Shown here piece by piece: positions 1 to 7,956 of a DNA stretch of 64,000 bases. Source of the stretch: Cupriavidus pinatubonensis (GTDB lineage Bacteria; Pseudomonadota; Gammaproteobacteria; Burkholderiales; Burkholderiaceae); the NCBI RefSeq assembly GCF_019602855.1, contig NZ_CP080768.1, positions 62,001 to 126,000 on the forward strand, in the 5' to 3' direction. The translations under genes and the position numbers were made by a program. Below the pieces are notes generated by a model, which saw only the letters and a list, made by a program, of their open reading frames with translations, had not been told where the DNA came from and searched no databases. The stretch's first letter is position 1, and every line of letters begins with the position of its first letter.

Positions 1-269
1 AACTCAGGCACCTGGTAGCCGACCGGCGGCTGCAGGCACTCACGACTGCCTTCTCACGTTCCGGAAGCCGGAGCTATGTGCAGGAGCGCCTTCTCGCCGA
101 TGCACAGAGCCTGCGCACCCTGGTTACGCAGGGCGCGCAAATCATGGTGTGCGGTGGGCGCAGGATGGCGGAGGGTGTCGCGCAGGCGTGGGAACGTATT
201 CTGACGGATACCGGCTTGTCGGTCGCACAACTGAGAGAGCAGGGACGCTATGTTGAAGATGTCTATTGA
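1..269 (+). CDS. Flavodoxin/FNR-type reductase, C-terminal end (partial)
   Basis: Only the last 88 codons are present, reading from base 3 to a TGA at 267-269; the 5' part lies outside the window. The segment carries the end of a ferredoxin-NADP reductase fold as in sulfite reductase alpha or PepSY-flavodoxin reductases: an AFSR-type strand, then YVQERL, then the MVCGG nucleotide-binding turn, and the characteristic ending YVEDVY, whose aromatic residue stacks on the flavin in this family. The stop overlaps the start of apbE by 20 bases, so the two are translated from one message. The family moves electrons from NADPH to flavin; together with an FMN transferase it suggests a membrane or periplasmic flavoprotein redox system, perhaps for iron reduction (inference). 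Confidence 0.8.
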   Translation, partial: LRHLVADRRLQALTTAFSRSGSRSYVQERLLADAQSLRTLVTQGAQIMVCGGRRMAEGVAQAWERILTDTGLSVAQLREQGRYVEDVY

Positions 270-1263
270 GGCGTTGCCAGACACGCAGCTCAAGCTTTGG
301 CGTGTGAGCGGCGCGACAATGGGAACCCGCTACACGGCAGCCTTCCATGCGTCGCCGAAGACGGATGAAAGAGCACTGTCGGCGCGGCTTGCTGCGGCAG
401 TGGGCGCGGTTGACGAGCAGATGTCGAACTGGAAGGACAGTTCCGACCTCTCTCGGCTGAATCGTGCCGAGCTGGATTGCTGGGTGCCGGTCTCCGGCAA
501 TCTCGCGGCTTTACTCGTGCGTGCGCTGGAGATCGGCCGTGACACCCACAATGCCTTCAACATCGGCGTCGGTGACCTGGTCGGCATGTGGGGCTTTGGG
601 CCATTGGGGGAGCAGCGTGCACATCGTCCGGGCGGAGTGGGCACGTCGCGGGCAAGCCCATGCTCGTCTGTGAGCGATCTGATCGACGTGGACGTGCAAC
701 AGTGCCGGGTGCGCAAGCTGGGGCCCGTTGCGCTGGATCTGTGCGGCATTGCAAAGGGATTCGGCGTCGACGAACTTGCACGCGTGTTGAGCGAGCACGG
801 AATCGACTCATGCCTTGTCGGCATCGACGGCGAAATGCGCGCGTGCGGAAGCAAGCCGGATGGGTCGCCGTGGGCGATTGCGCTTGAGGCCCCGGACTAC
901 GAGCGGCACGCCGCAATGGGCGTGATCGAACTAAGCAACGCCGCCATCGCGACGTCCGGTGACTACCGCCATTGGGCTGACATCGACGGAGCTCGTATCT
1001 CGCACACAATGGATCCCCGAACCGGCGCGCCACTGTGCAGTTCCGTTGCGTCGGTGACGGTCATTGCACCGACATGCGCGGACGCGGATGCCTACGCAAC
1101 AGCCTTGCTGGTGCTTGGCCCGCAGGCGGCGCGAGATTATGCTCAGCGCCGGCGCCTCGACGCACTCTTCGTCGTACGCGATGGTGATGCGCTGGGCACG
1201 ATCGGGACCGGCTGCTTTGCCAATTTGCATTCGGACCCTGGCCAGGTTTTGCTGCCGGTATGA
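250..1263 (+). CDS. apbE: FAD:protein FMN transferase (ApbE)
   Basis: ApbE enzymes split FAD and attach FMN to a threonine of a target flavoprotein. The 337-residue product shows the family landmarks: MGTRY at residues 24-28, a KGFGVDELA segment near 170, SGDYRHW near 235, the SHTMDPRTG motif near 250-260 and the magnesium-binding DAYATALLVLG helix near 280. There is no signal peptide or lipobox, unlike most exported ApbE proteins, so either it acts in the cytoplasm or the annotated start misses a leader. The ATG at 250 lies inside the preceding reductase gene, indicating translational coupling; that reductase is an obvious candidate partner. The last 15 or so residues run into foreign-looking sequence (see the remnant at 1259-1527), so the natural C-terminus may have been replaced. 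Confidence 0.93.
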   Translation: MLKMSIEALPDTQLKLWRVSGATMGTRYTAAFHASPKTDERALSARLAAAVGAVDEQMSNWKDSSDLSRLNRAELDCWVPVSGNLAALLVRALEIGRDTHNAFNIGVGDLVGMWGFGPLGEQRAHRPGGVGTSRASPCSSVSDLIDVDVQQCRVRKLGPVALDLCGIAKGFGVDELARVLSEHGIDSCLVGIDGEMRACGSKPDGSPWAIALEAPDYERHAAMGVIELSNAAIATSGDYRHWADIDGARISHTMDPRTGAPLCSSVASVTVIAPTCADADAYATALLVLGPQAARDYAQRRRLDALFVVRDGDALGTIGTGCFANLHSDPGQVLLPV

Positions 1264-1527
1264 GCTGCAGCCATACGGCCAGCGCGGCGCTGTCTTGCGT
1301 GACGGCATCCCGGTTACGGACATCATCCAGACCTGGCTCGATGTCTCGGCGCATCCGGCACGCGGCGCCGAGCAGGCCGCTGAACTGGGGCACAGGATTC
1401 TTGCAAACGTCGTCGGAGAAGGCGCTTGAGCGATCTCATCGAAATTGCCCCGGTGGCTAGCCTTGAAACCGAAAAGGAACTTGAATTCCTCGCCACGGAC
1501 ACATCGCCGCTGTCTCCGAAGGCCTGA
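1259..1527 (+). pseudogene. Degraded remnant, AbiEi-like C-terminus plus short downstream ORF
   Basis: Codons from 1259 to the TGA at 1427-1429 read as a coherent protein tail (ELQPYGQRG, then TDIIQTWLDVSAHPARGAEQ). The VQ-type helix followed by W-LD and a P-RG-EQAA stretch resembles the end of AbiEi-type antitoxin/regulator proteins, but the start and most of the gene are missing because the segment abuts the end of apbE. A second short frame overlaps it by four bases (TTG at 1426) and runs 33 codons to 1527, beginning LSDLIEIAPVASLETE; in intact loci this position would hold the toxin. Both are too short to work. The following stretch to 1855 (about 330 bases) shows no gene on either strand. 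The AbiE assignment is from memory of the family and is tentative. Confidence 0.4.
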
Positions 1528-1855
1528 CAAGAAGTTGCGGCCGGCCAGGGTCTGCCGCCGCGCGGCGTCGAAGACCGACGGTGTGGATTTCGGTGGGCGC
1601 CATGTAGGTCTTTCACGGCGCCAGCAAGACGGCAGGATCGCGCTTGTCCGGGCGCAAATGACAGTTTGGGATTGGCAATAGCAGCCGCTGCTCAAAGTCT
1701 CGCCTGCCCACTTGGCCGGCCGCTGACGCTCGCCATGCAAGCCATTCTTGCGCCAGCGCAAATCATTGCTGTCGCTGAGATCTAGATTGAACTCAATCGG
1801 CAGGAGTGCCCCTTGCCGACGGCGTGTCACCGTCTCAATGTGAAGGGGTTGAGAA

Positions 1856-2359
1856 ATGAAACGAAGAATCCTGGCGGCCACGGCTTCCGCCCTTGTACTC
1901 TCGTCTACGCCTGTTCTCGCTCAGCAGCCGCCCGCCACCCAAGCAAAGCCTGCGGCGCCCAATGTGCAGGAATTCGACAAGCAGATGGCGCAGGCGCAAG
2001 AGAACATGAAGAAGATGCAGGAGCAAATGGACAAGATCCGACAGACCCAGGATCCCCAGGCGCGACAGAAACTGCTTCAAGAGCACTGGGACACAATGCA
2101 AGCCAACATGCAGTTGATGCACAACATGTGGGGACCTGGCGGCGGAATGGGCACGGGAATGATGGGTAGGGGCCCGGGGATGATGGGCGGACCAATGATG
2201 GGCTGGGGGCACATGGGTGGGTACTATGCCAAGCTCACCCCGGAACAGCAGCGGCAGCGCCAGTACATGCGGGATCAGTACATGCCCATGCAGCAGATGA
2301 TGATGGACCACATGATGCAGCATCAACAGTGGATGTGGCAGTCTCCGCCGCCGAGATGA
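1856..2359 (+). CDS. Methionine-rich periplasmic protein
   Basis: The 167-residue product begins with a clear signal peptide (MKRR, a hydrophobic stretch, cleavage after VLAQ near residue 22). The mature part starts with a charged helical region rich in Gln, Met and Lys (residues 40-85), then a Gly-Met segment (MGTGMMGRGPGMMGG) and a Met-Gln-His tail. There are 26 methionines in 167 residues and several histidines. Such Met/His-rich exported proteins often bind Cu(I) or Ag(I) in metal-resistance loci, so a copper-binding role is plausible but not shown. An AAGGGG ribosome-binding site lies about eight bases before the ATG. No copper transporter or sensor gene is adjacent in the window. Confidence 0.8.
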   Translation: MKRRILAATASALVLSSTPVLAQQPPATQAKPAAPNVQEFDKQMAQAQENMKKMQEQMDKIRQTQDPQARQKLLQEHWDTMQANMQLMHNMWGPGGGMGTGMMGRGPGMMGGPMMGWGHMGGYYAKLTPEQQRQRQYMRDQYMPMQQMMMDHMMQHQQWMWQSPPPR

Positions 2360-2568
2360 AACCAGCGGGGCCGTGCCTGCTTTCTACGCAAAATCCAAGC
2401 GCGTTAGAGTCGCCATCCTGAGTTCCGTCTCATATCAACTCGTTGCCAGGACGGTTGGTCCAGTGCTGCGGGAGCGCGATCGGTCCGATGGTGACGAGCT
2501 GAGGCAGTCGGCCCGTATTCGTGGCCGGTAATCGGAGCCGCTGTCGAAATCTAATGGGGGACAGGGAA

Positions 2569-3054
2569 ATGCAGATTTCAAAAGGCCTTGGCATCGCGAT
2601 ATCGGCGCTGTTGGCTGCGCTATTGGTCGCGGGTTGCGCAACGCGGACGGAACTGGCGGAAGACCGCGTGCAGATCATGGAGCAGCGGGGCATTCCCTAC
2701 GCTTGTGCCAGAGACGACGAAGCCGGTAGGCGGGCCATGGAAGATGTCGCCGCGCGCTTCAATGTCCGACTCAGCATGATGGATGCAGGCAGCGCCAGGC
2801 CGCTGAGCGGGGCGACCGTGGTTGTGACCAGCGCCGATGGCAAGGCGGTGCTGCGCATTGTCGCCGGTGGTCCACGGTTATACATGCGACTAAAGCCAGG
2901 TGCGTACCGGCTCACGGTGGGATACCAAGGCCGCGACCAGATGCGCGACGTCGTCGTGTCGGACCAACCCCTGGACATGACGTTCCAATTCAAGGTCAAC
3001 ACGCTGGAAGATGACTGGCTACTTTGCACAAGTATGAACTGTCCGTGCCGATGA
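2569..3054 (+). CDS. Lipoprotein with carboxypeptidase-regulatory-like domain
   Basis: Start chosen at the ATG at 2569, preceded by GGGGGACAGGG, because it places a lipoprotein signal directly at the N-terminus: a hydrophobic stretch ending in the lipobox LVAGC near residue 23. The mature protein (about 140 residues) holds one beta-rich domain with the features of peptidase-regulatory/Greek-key domains: GATVVVTSADGKAVLR, then LKPGAYRLTVGYQG. It ends with four cysteines in the last 12 residues (LLCTSMNCPC). The protein is likely an outer or inner membrane-anchored periplasmic lipoprotein of unknown function. It faces the gene at 3276-3998, whose C-terminal half has the same MYIKLPAGKYRV-type pattern, so the two appear to be diverged relatives. 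Confidence 0.75.
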   Translation: MQISKGLGIAISALLAALLVAGCATRTELAEDRVQIMEQRGIPYACARDDEAGRRAMEDVAARFNVRLSMMDAGSARPLSGATVVVTSADGKAVLRIVAGGPRLYMRLKPGAYRLTVGYQGRDQMRDVVVSDQPLDMTFQFKVNTLEDDWLLCTSMNCPCR

Positions 3055-3172
3055 ACTGAGTGGCCGCTCGGCAGATTACTTTCACCTGCATTGCGCCCTG
3101 GCGCGCGCACTACGACTCGGTCGCAAGGCTCGGCCGTGGATTTGACGATTTGACGGCACTCTGAACCGCCAC

Positions 3173-3207
3173 AAAAAAGAGCCCGCGTGGCCGGGGGCAA
3201 CGCGGGC
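3173..3207 (-). terminator. Intrinsic terminator of the gene at 3276-3998
   Basis: On the minus strand an eight-pair perfect stem (GCCCGCGT pairing ACGCGGGC at 3181-3188 and 3200-3207) is followed by six T residues (3173-3178). It sits 70 bases after the stop of the leftward gene and between two convergent genes. Confidence 0.8.
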
Positions 3208-3275
3208 GGTGGCGGGGCTGGCGTTGCAGGCTCACGACGAAGACGGGCCGACGCAAGGCCTAGACTACAATTGTT

Positions 3276-3998
3276 TCAGGAAGGCCAGCTCAAGTGCTGG
3301 GCGACGCCTCCCTTCGATGGGATCGTAACCTCCGTCTTACGTTCGATGCCGTTTGTAGTAGCAACCACACGATACTTTCCTGCTGGAAGTTTGATGTACA
3401 TAAAGGGCCCGTCGGATATCGCCCCAAAGATCTGTTTGCCATCCGGCTTGTAGATCCGAGTGTCAACGTCGGCCAGAAATTCGCCCCGCTTGCCGGTGAA
3501 GGTAAGGCGCAGGCTATACGACGGCGCGGCACGCCGGAAGGCGGCGGCTTCGTCCTCGCCAATGCCACCACTAAGGTAGGCCAGACCGCTCGCCTGTTTC
3601 TGCGGCGGCAGTCCGCCAGCCGCTGGTTGGTCAGTGTCGGCACTACGGCTCATCACGGGGCCGCAGTCCAGGCTTGCGGTGTTCCTACCGCCGCCGTACA
3701 TGCGCTGTCCGCCCCTGCGCTCATGACGAAGCACTACGCCTTGTTGATCGGCGCGTGTCTGCACGAGATCGTGCAGACGACGCGTGATTTCCTGGCGCTC
3801 CTCTGGTGTCCTGGCGGCGTGCATGCGGGCGCAGAAATCCGCCTTTTCCTCGTTGCTGAGCAGGTCAACCCCGCGCATGGTCCGGGGAGTTGCGGGTGTT
3901 GCAACCTGTCCAACGGCTTCCTGTGCTTGGCACTCTGGGGTAAGCAAGCTGAGGCTGGCGAAGCTGACGATACAAAATAGCTCAGATGCGCCTTTCAT
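3276..3998 (-). CDS. Exported protein, relative of the lipoprotein at 2569-3054
   Basis: The 240-residue product starts with a signal peptide (MKGASELFCIVSFASLSLL, cleavage near Ala-25). Residues 45-80 form a charged helix with conserved-looking spacing (EEKADFCARMHAARTPEERQ), typical of periplasmic proteins that count charged residues before an enzyme-like domain. The C-terminal 90 residues contain SYSLRLTFTGKRGEF and then GPFMYIKLPAGKYRVVA, matching the pattern of the neighbouring lipoprotein (GPRLYMRLKPGAYRLTV). The domain is probably a beta-sandwich. Function unknown. An intrinsic terminator follows. The arrangement of two relatives in convergent orientation suggests an old inverted duplication that has diverged strongly. 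Confidence 0.7.
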   Translation of the reverse strand: MKGASELFCIVSFASLSLLTPECQAQEAVGQVATPATPRTMRGVDLLSNEEKADFCARMHAARTPEERQEITRRLHDLVQTRADQQGVVLRHERRGGQRMYGGGRNTASLDCGPVMSRSADTDQPAAGGLPPQKQASGLAYLSGGIGEDEAAAFRRAAPSYSLRLTFTGKRGEFLADVDTRIYKPDGKQIFGAISDGPFMYIKLPAGKYRVVATTNGIERKTEVTIPSKGGVAQHLSWPS

Positions 3999-4933
3999 GA
4001 TGTTGACTCCAGTTGTTCATCGATCTGTCGATCTTGGATAGACTCCAGTGTTTCGAACCGGCGAAGGTCATGACCGGTCCCTCGGAGCCCCCAACGCCAG
4101 CTTGTTCATCGCTGGCCTGATGGAAGGGCTGGCGCGCCCGCGTGGCAACTGATTTACGGAGAGACATCGCTCGTGCCCGTGCCCGTGCGGTGGCCCATTC
4201 AACCTAGCCGGTTCCATCAGGGGAGCCTTGACGCTTGTCAAACTCGGTGTTCCGGACGAATTACTCGATGAGATCGACCAATGACTTGCTTGGCTGGATC
4301 ATCGGTTCGACCGGCAGGCCGTCGTCAATGACCGATTGCGACAGACCCAGGCGTAGGCTGGCCACTGTCGATGTCTAGGTGAGGAGGGCGAGCATGAGGG
4401 TCAGGGGTGGTGCCCATGCACCATACTTGATCGAATTCAGGGTGCGGACGAAATCGTCGAGCTTGCCACCGTGGCGGCGTTAACGATATTCCACTTCGAG
4501 GTGCTCAGATCGTAGTGTCGAACTTTGTTTGCCGAGACTAACTTTGGCAATCTACGGAATATCCCATGCAACGTGTCTCCGCAAGAAAGATCGCTTGGGT
4601 CGTCCGGATTTGTTCCGCCAAACGGCGCCGAGTATCCCGGGCAGGTCTCGCTTTTCTTTCGGACGTCCAATGTCCCTTTGCGGAGCAGGAGCCGACGTCT
4701 AAACATCCTACCGACGACTCATGTGAACGGCGGCTTGTGGCCGAACGAGGTCGCTCACGAAATCAGTGATGAGCTTGATTCTTACTGGGGACCGCCAGCA
4801 CCCGATCACTCCGCCGAGAGATTGGAACTACATAGCAAGCCATTGGCAGCTGCCGCCGCGATTCCGGGGCCACACCAGTGAACCGCAGTACACTCACCCC
4901 ATCAGACGATATCAACCTGCGACGGAGGACGCC
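3999..4933. other. Intergenic stretch without an intact gene
   Basis: No convincing gene is seen on either strand in these 935 bases. Base composition is lower in GC than around it. On the minus strand a protein-like piece (HGGKLDDFVRTLNSIKYG, ending at a TAG near 4375) is interrupted by an in-frame TAA about 30 residues earlier, and a neighbouring frame is open from 4706 to 4437; these look like decayed gene fragments. A possible -10 hexamer (TACACT) lies about 40 bases before the SRAP gene. Confidence 0.5.
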
Positions 4934-5608
4934 GTGTGCACCAACTACGCCCCAGTTCAGGCCCAATTGCTGCGCGATGTGTTCTTGGTGGAGCCACCCG
5001 AGGGCGCGGAATGGGCCTCGCATGTCTACCGTGACGGCGCAGCACCGATCCTGCTGCACGATGGTGATGGCGGGCGCGACTGCGTGATGGCTACCTTCGG
5101 TCTGGTGCCGCGCGAGGAAATCAAGCGGCGCAACACGGAGATGGAGAAGCGCACCGGCCAGCCTCCCAAGCTGAAGGACTACGCGACCATGAACGCCCGG
5201 TCCGAGAGTGTGGGTGAGCGCGCGGCATTCAAAGGGCCCTGGCGCAACGCCCAGTTTTGTTTGATCGCAGCTCGGGCCTTTGATGAGCCGAACTATGAGG
5301 CCGGGCCTAAATGCGTCTGGTACCGGATACAGCCCGCCGGCGAGCCCGCCTTCGGCATCGCAGGGCTGTGGCAGCGATGGCCGAACGACAGCTTCACCTT
5401 CACCATGTTAACCGTCAACTCCGATGGCCACGCGGTTATGGGGCGTATGCACAAGCCCACTGACGAGAAGCGGTCCATCGTGCTTGTACCGCCAACGCAG
5501 TGGGACGACTGGCTGCAGTGCGACAGCCCGGAAGTGGCGCGGACGTTCATGAAGAACTACCCGGCTGAAAAGATGCGTGCCGCGCCGGCCCTGCGCGGCG
5601 TGGAGTAG
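4934..5608 (+). CDS. SRAP-family (YedK/HMCES) DNA-protein crosslink protein
   Basis: SRAP proteins bind abasic sites in single-stranded DNA and shield them by a covalent bond through Cys2. The start is fixed by this chemistry: GTG at 4934 gives Met-Cys-Thr-Asn-Tyr, placing the catalytic cysteine at residue 2, with a perfect GGAGG five bases upstream at 4924-4928; the longer open frame upstream would bury it. Other landmarks are NARSESVGERAAF near residue 87, the GLW segment near 150 and MHKPTDEKRSIVL near 172, where the active-site His sits (most relatives have H-x-RMP here). Length (224 residues) is normal. Its placement at the edge of a mobile accessory block suggests protection of the element's own ssDNA during transfer or SOS (inference). 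Confidence 0.85.
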   Translation: MCTNYAPVQAQLLRDVFLVEPPEGAEWASHVYRDGAAPILLHDGDGGRDCVMATFGLVPREEIKRRNTEMEKRTGQPPKLKDYATMNARSESVGERAAFKGPWRNAQFCLIAARAFDEPNYEAGPKCVWYRIQPAGEPAFGIAGLWQRWPNDSFTFTMLTVNSDGHAVMGRMHKPTDEKRSIVLVPPTQWDDWLQCDSPEVARTFMKNYPAEKMRAAPALRGVE

Positions 5609-5642
5609 TGCCCAGGCAATCACGACCTGGTCGAAGGTCATT

Positions 5643-6015
5643 TCACGCCTGGTTGCGCTCCTTGTATTCAGCCCACGCGCGCATCGCAGCGAAGAGCGCT
5701 GTCCGGCCGATGGCGGAATGGCTGTTGCCATGTCCCTTGCGCGTGACGGTGGCCGTCCAATAGCCATCGTCCGGCATGTCCGGCGTTAGCTCGATCCGCT
5801 CGCGCTCGATGATGGCTTGGCCGCCAGCGCCGGGGATCGGTGCAGTAGCGCGGGCACTCCTGCACGCTGTATCCCTTCCCCAGCTGCAGCCAGTAGCGGC
5901 CGTTCTGCGGGTCCGGCTCCGGGTGCGCGGGCGCCTGGCGGTATCCTTCCGCGAGCGCCACCTGTAGATCGAGCAGCGCGCACTGTCGCTGGCCTTTCTC
6001 AAGATCGGTAGTCAC
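5643..6015 (-). pseudogene. DUF2591-like phage/plasmid protein, frameshifted
   Basis: The gene starts at a GTG (6015) one base after the stop of the upstream gene. The N-terminal half reads in one frame to YCTDP, and the C-terminal half (QAIIERERIEL, then WTATVTRKG, ending AEYKERNQA) continues in another. The break is at a run of four G on the plus strand (5832-5835): removing one G gives YCTDPGAGGQAIIERERI, a smooth join. The CTDP...pII...riel...W-A pattern matches DUF2591-type small proteins of phages and plasmids, whose function is unknown. Either a real single-base insertion inactivated the gene or the run was miscounted in sequencing. Restored length would be about 123 residues. Confidence 0.7.
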
Positions 6016-6016
6016 G

Positions 6017-6754
6017 TCAGAACAGTCCGATCTGTTCCGCCTGGGGCTCCTCGACCTTGGTCGGTGCCTTCGGCGCGCGCTCGGGCTCCGGTGCGGCGGC
6101 CGGCGTCGTTGCCTTCACCAGGCCAAGCGCCTTGAGCGTTTCGGCCGGCAGCGGACGATTGACCAGGCCACCCTGGCGGACATGAGCGAACAGCGCGAGG
6201 ATAGCCGTGCGTGCGTCCGTCTGGGCCTTACCCTGGCCAGGCACGAACAAGCCCGCGTTACTGGAAATATCCGTACTGTGGAAGCACCCCAACTCGAGCG
6301 CCAGCGTGGTGAGGGCGTCCTCGGTGTCTCCGGCCACGTCAACCGGCTGCTCCAGATCTGCCGGCGCCGATGCCGCGGCGCGCAGCCGCTCGTTTTCATC
6401 CTCCAGCATGCGGATCTGGTCGCGGAGCCGCGCATCCACCTCGCCTGTACGGTCAAGGCGCGCCTCCAAGTCATGGATATGGCGGCGAATCGGCTCAGGC
6501 AGCGCGTTGACGTTCTCCGCAGTGGGCAGCCAGTCGCCAGCGACCGCGGGTGCCGCCTCCTCTGCCATTGCCGGCGCGGCCTCGTCGGCCATTACCTCCT
6601 GGACCCATACGCGCTCCGTGGACGGTGGATAGCGGTCGTACGCTTTCGGGTTCAGGGAAATGACGCCGGTACTCGGGGACCATCCGCCGATGGCGGCGAT
6701 CCAGCGGCGCGGCGTGCGTGCAGGTTTGGCTTCATTCGGGTTCATGTCAGTCAT
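6017..6754 (-). CDS. Plasmid/phage coiled-coil protein with C-terminal QIGLF
   Basis: A 245-residue protein with an Ala-rich middle, the segment LPTAENVNALPEPIRRHIHDL and a heptad-like coiled coil (RLRDQIRMLEDENERLRAAA) around residues 95-135, a layout common in small phage and plasmid proteins of unknown role. The last third has ELGCFHSTDISSNAGLF. The protein ends EEPQAEQIGLF: the final QIGLF fits the QL(S/D)LF pentapeptide by which bacterial proteins bind the DNA polymerase sliding clamp, although such a tail can also arise by chance. Start ATG at 6754; the stop precedes the next leftward gene by one base, so it is part of a run of closely spaced leftward genes from 8714 to 5643. Confidence 0.65.
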   Translation of the reverse strand: MTDMNPNEAKPARTPRRWIAAIGGWSPSTGVISLNPKAYDRYPPSTERVWVQEVMADEAAPAMAEEAAPAVAGDWLPTAENVNALPEPIRRHIHDLEARLDRTGEVDARLRDQIRMLEDENERLRAAASAPADLEQPVDVAGDTEDALTTLALELGCFHSTDISSNAGLFVPGQGKAQTDARTAILALFAHVRQGGLVNRPLPAETLKALGLVKATTPAAAPEPERAPKAPTKVEEPQAEQIGLF

Positions 6755-6769
6755 TTTAAGTCCTTGGTG

Positions 6770-7138
6770 CTACGCCTTCCTTGGCGCGCTCACCTTGCGC
6801 GGGCCGAGTGCCAGGTCCACCCAGCTCTGAACCGCCTGCAGCTTTGCCTCCGGCGGCAGAGCGGAGTTGAGCGCCAGGCCGATGCGCCCCATGGCGTTCT
6901 GGTAGCGGCGAAACGTCAGGCGCTCGAGCTCCTCGTTCGGCGCCATTAGCTTCACGTCCAGCTCGATGAATACCTTCCCGGCGTCCCAGTCAAACCCAGG
7001 GTTGATCGCCTCCACGGGTTTGTACGGCCGACCACCAGCCGTGGCGTAACCAGGATCAAACGGCACCACCAGGAGGCTATCGCGCCGGTCGTGTGCATGA
7101 ATACGCTCCAAGCGCTCAATTGCTTCGGCCAGCTTCAT
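6770..7138 (-). CDS. Hypothetical protein
   Basis: A 122-residue protein starting MKLAEAIERLERIHAHDRRD; no known domain is recognised. The start overlaps the stop of the upstream gene by four bases (ATGA-type overlap at 7135-7138), indicating translational coupling in the accessory operon. The sequence alternates predicted helices with one beta segment (GKVFIELDVKLM); it has no signal peptide or membrane segment, so it should be cytoplasmic. A C-terminal basic tail (GPRKVSAPRKA) could contact nucleic acid, which is speculation. Confidence 0.6.
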   Translation of the reverse strand: MKLAEAIERLERIHAHDRRDSLLVVPFDPGYATAGGRPYKPVEAINPGFDWDAGKVFIELDVKLMAPNEELERLTFRRYQNAMGRIGLALNSALPPEAKLQAVQSWVDLALGPRKVSAPRKA

Positions 7139-7536
7139 GCGGCCTCCTCGATCGGTTGCGGAGCTACACCCAGCAGCTCCTGGTACCGCGCCTGCAGCGC
7201 GCGGTCGGTCATTTCCGGCAAGAACCGAAAAGCCTCCAGCATTTGCGGCGTCGCTTCCTTAGGTACCAGCACAAACCCCTCAGGCACGGCAACGGCTGCC
7301 AACTCAACCTCGCCCTGCTCCAGCGCATGGGCCAGGTGCCGGGCATAGGTGGACACGGCACGCCAGTAGGCCGCCATCGGGCCCTTGCGGCGCTTCCAGG
7401 CGAGCTCGGCCTCGGCATTCGCCTCCTCGCGTAGGCCCCGGCAGACCTTGGCCACCGCGCGGCGTTGTAATCCCGACAGACCCAGCAAGGCTCGCGCTGC
7501 GGGCAGCCGCAGAAGCGGATTGATGTAGCCCATCAC
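7135..7536 (-). CDS. Hypothetical protein
   Basis: A 133-residue, largely helical protein beginning with GTG at 7536 or ATG at 7533 (MGYINPLLRLPAARALLGLSG). A basic helix at 30-55 (VCRGLREEANAEAELAWKRR) is followed by a region with VAVPEGFVLVPKEATPQMLE, a phrase found in many phage and plasmid proteins that carry a short 'PEGFVLVPxxPT' segment. No enzyme motif is seen. It is coupled by overlap to the gene downstream and overlaps a 22-codon DUF3850 stub upstream. Confidence 0.6.
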   Translation of the reverse strand: MMGYINPLLRLPAARALLGLSGLQRRAVAKVCRGLREEANAEAELAWKRRKGPMAAYWRAVSTYARHLAHALEQGEVELAAVAVPEGFVLVPKEATPQMLEAFRFLPEMTDRALQARYQELLGVAPQPIEEAA

Positions 7537-7601
7537 CCCTCCCCACGTTCATAGACCGCCCCGAAGACGGACGTATCGGTCTTGAGGTCGTGCTCACGCA
7601 T
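7533..7601 (-). pseudogene. DUF3850 N-terminal stub (22 codons)
   Basis: ATG at 7601 begins MREHDLKTDTSVFGAVYERG and then stops. The HDLKTD--VF-AV---G pattern is the start of DUF3850 (an ASCH-like small domain), which normally continues with KTFEIRKNDR and about 60 more residues. Everything after the first beta-alpha unit is missing, so the gene was cut off by a deletion that joined it to the start of the next gene; the stub still overlaps both neighbours in operon fashion. Confidence 0.55.
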
Positions 7602-7956
7602 GACGCACCTGCATCGCACGGTATTCATAGTGGTACCCGCCACCGTCATGCGGCACGTACTTGACGTGGATTCCGTGCTCTTCCCCCTCCCTGGCGCACA
7701 GCCCTGCATGGAAGAAACGCCCCAGCGTGTCCTTCCAGTCCTGCGGCAGCGCGGCGCGAACCATCGCCTCGGTGACCAGCGTGGCCGGCCCCGACAGAAT
7801 GGCAGCGGCGATCGCGGCTTTGAATTCCCGGCTCTGAGCCAGGGCGGATTGCGCCGTCTCGATCGGGGTCAAACCCGGAATCGGCCAGCCTTCGAAGCGG
7901 GCCACGTCCAGCCTGGGTGGCGATTGAACCAGCAGTAGGTCAGCCTGGTGCATCAT
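7594..7956 (-). CDS. Hypothetical protein
   Basis: A 120-residue protein starting MMHQADLLLVQSPPRLDVARF, overlapping the upstream gene by four bases. It has an amphipathic helical middle (PIETAQSALAQSREFKAAIA), WKDTLGRFFHAGLCA, and an aromatic, His-rich end (YVPHDGGGYHYEYRAMQV). No recognised domain, signal peptide or membrane segment. Its place in the coupled leftward run makes a real gene likely. Confidence 0.6.
   Translation of the reverse strand: MMHQADLLLVQSPPRLDVARFEGWPIPGLTPIETAQSALAQSREFKAAIAAAILSGPATLVTEAMVRAALPQDWKDTLGRFFHAGLCAREGEEHGIHVKYVPHDGGGYHYEYRAMQVRHA

Noticed and set aside
931..1881. Long leftward frame opposite apbE
   Set aside because: Antisense shadow of apbE and of non-coding DNA; Arg/Ser/Cys-rich composition typical of antisense frames in GC-rich DNA.
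4375..4706. Leftward fragments before the SRAP gene
   Set aside because: Protein-like pieces are interrupted by stops and switch frames; not enough to name a gene, so described only as intergenic remnant.
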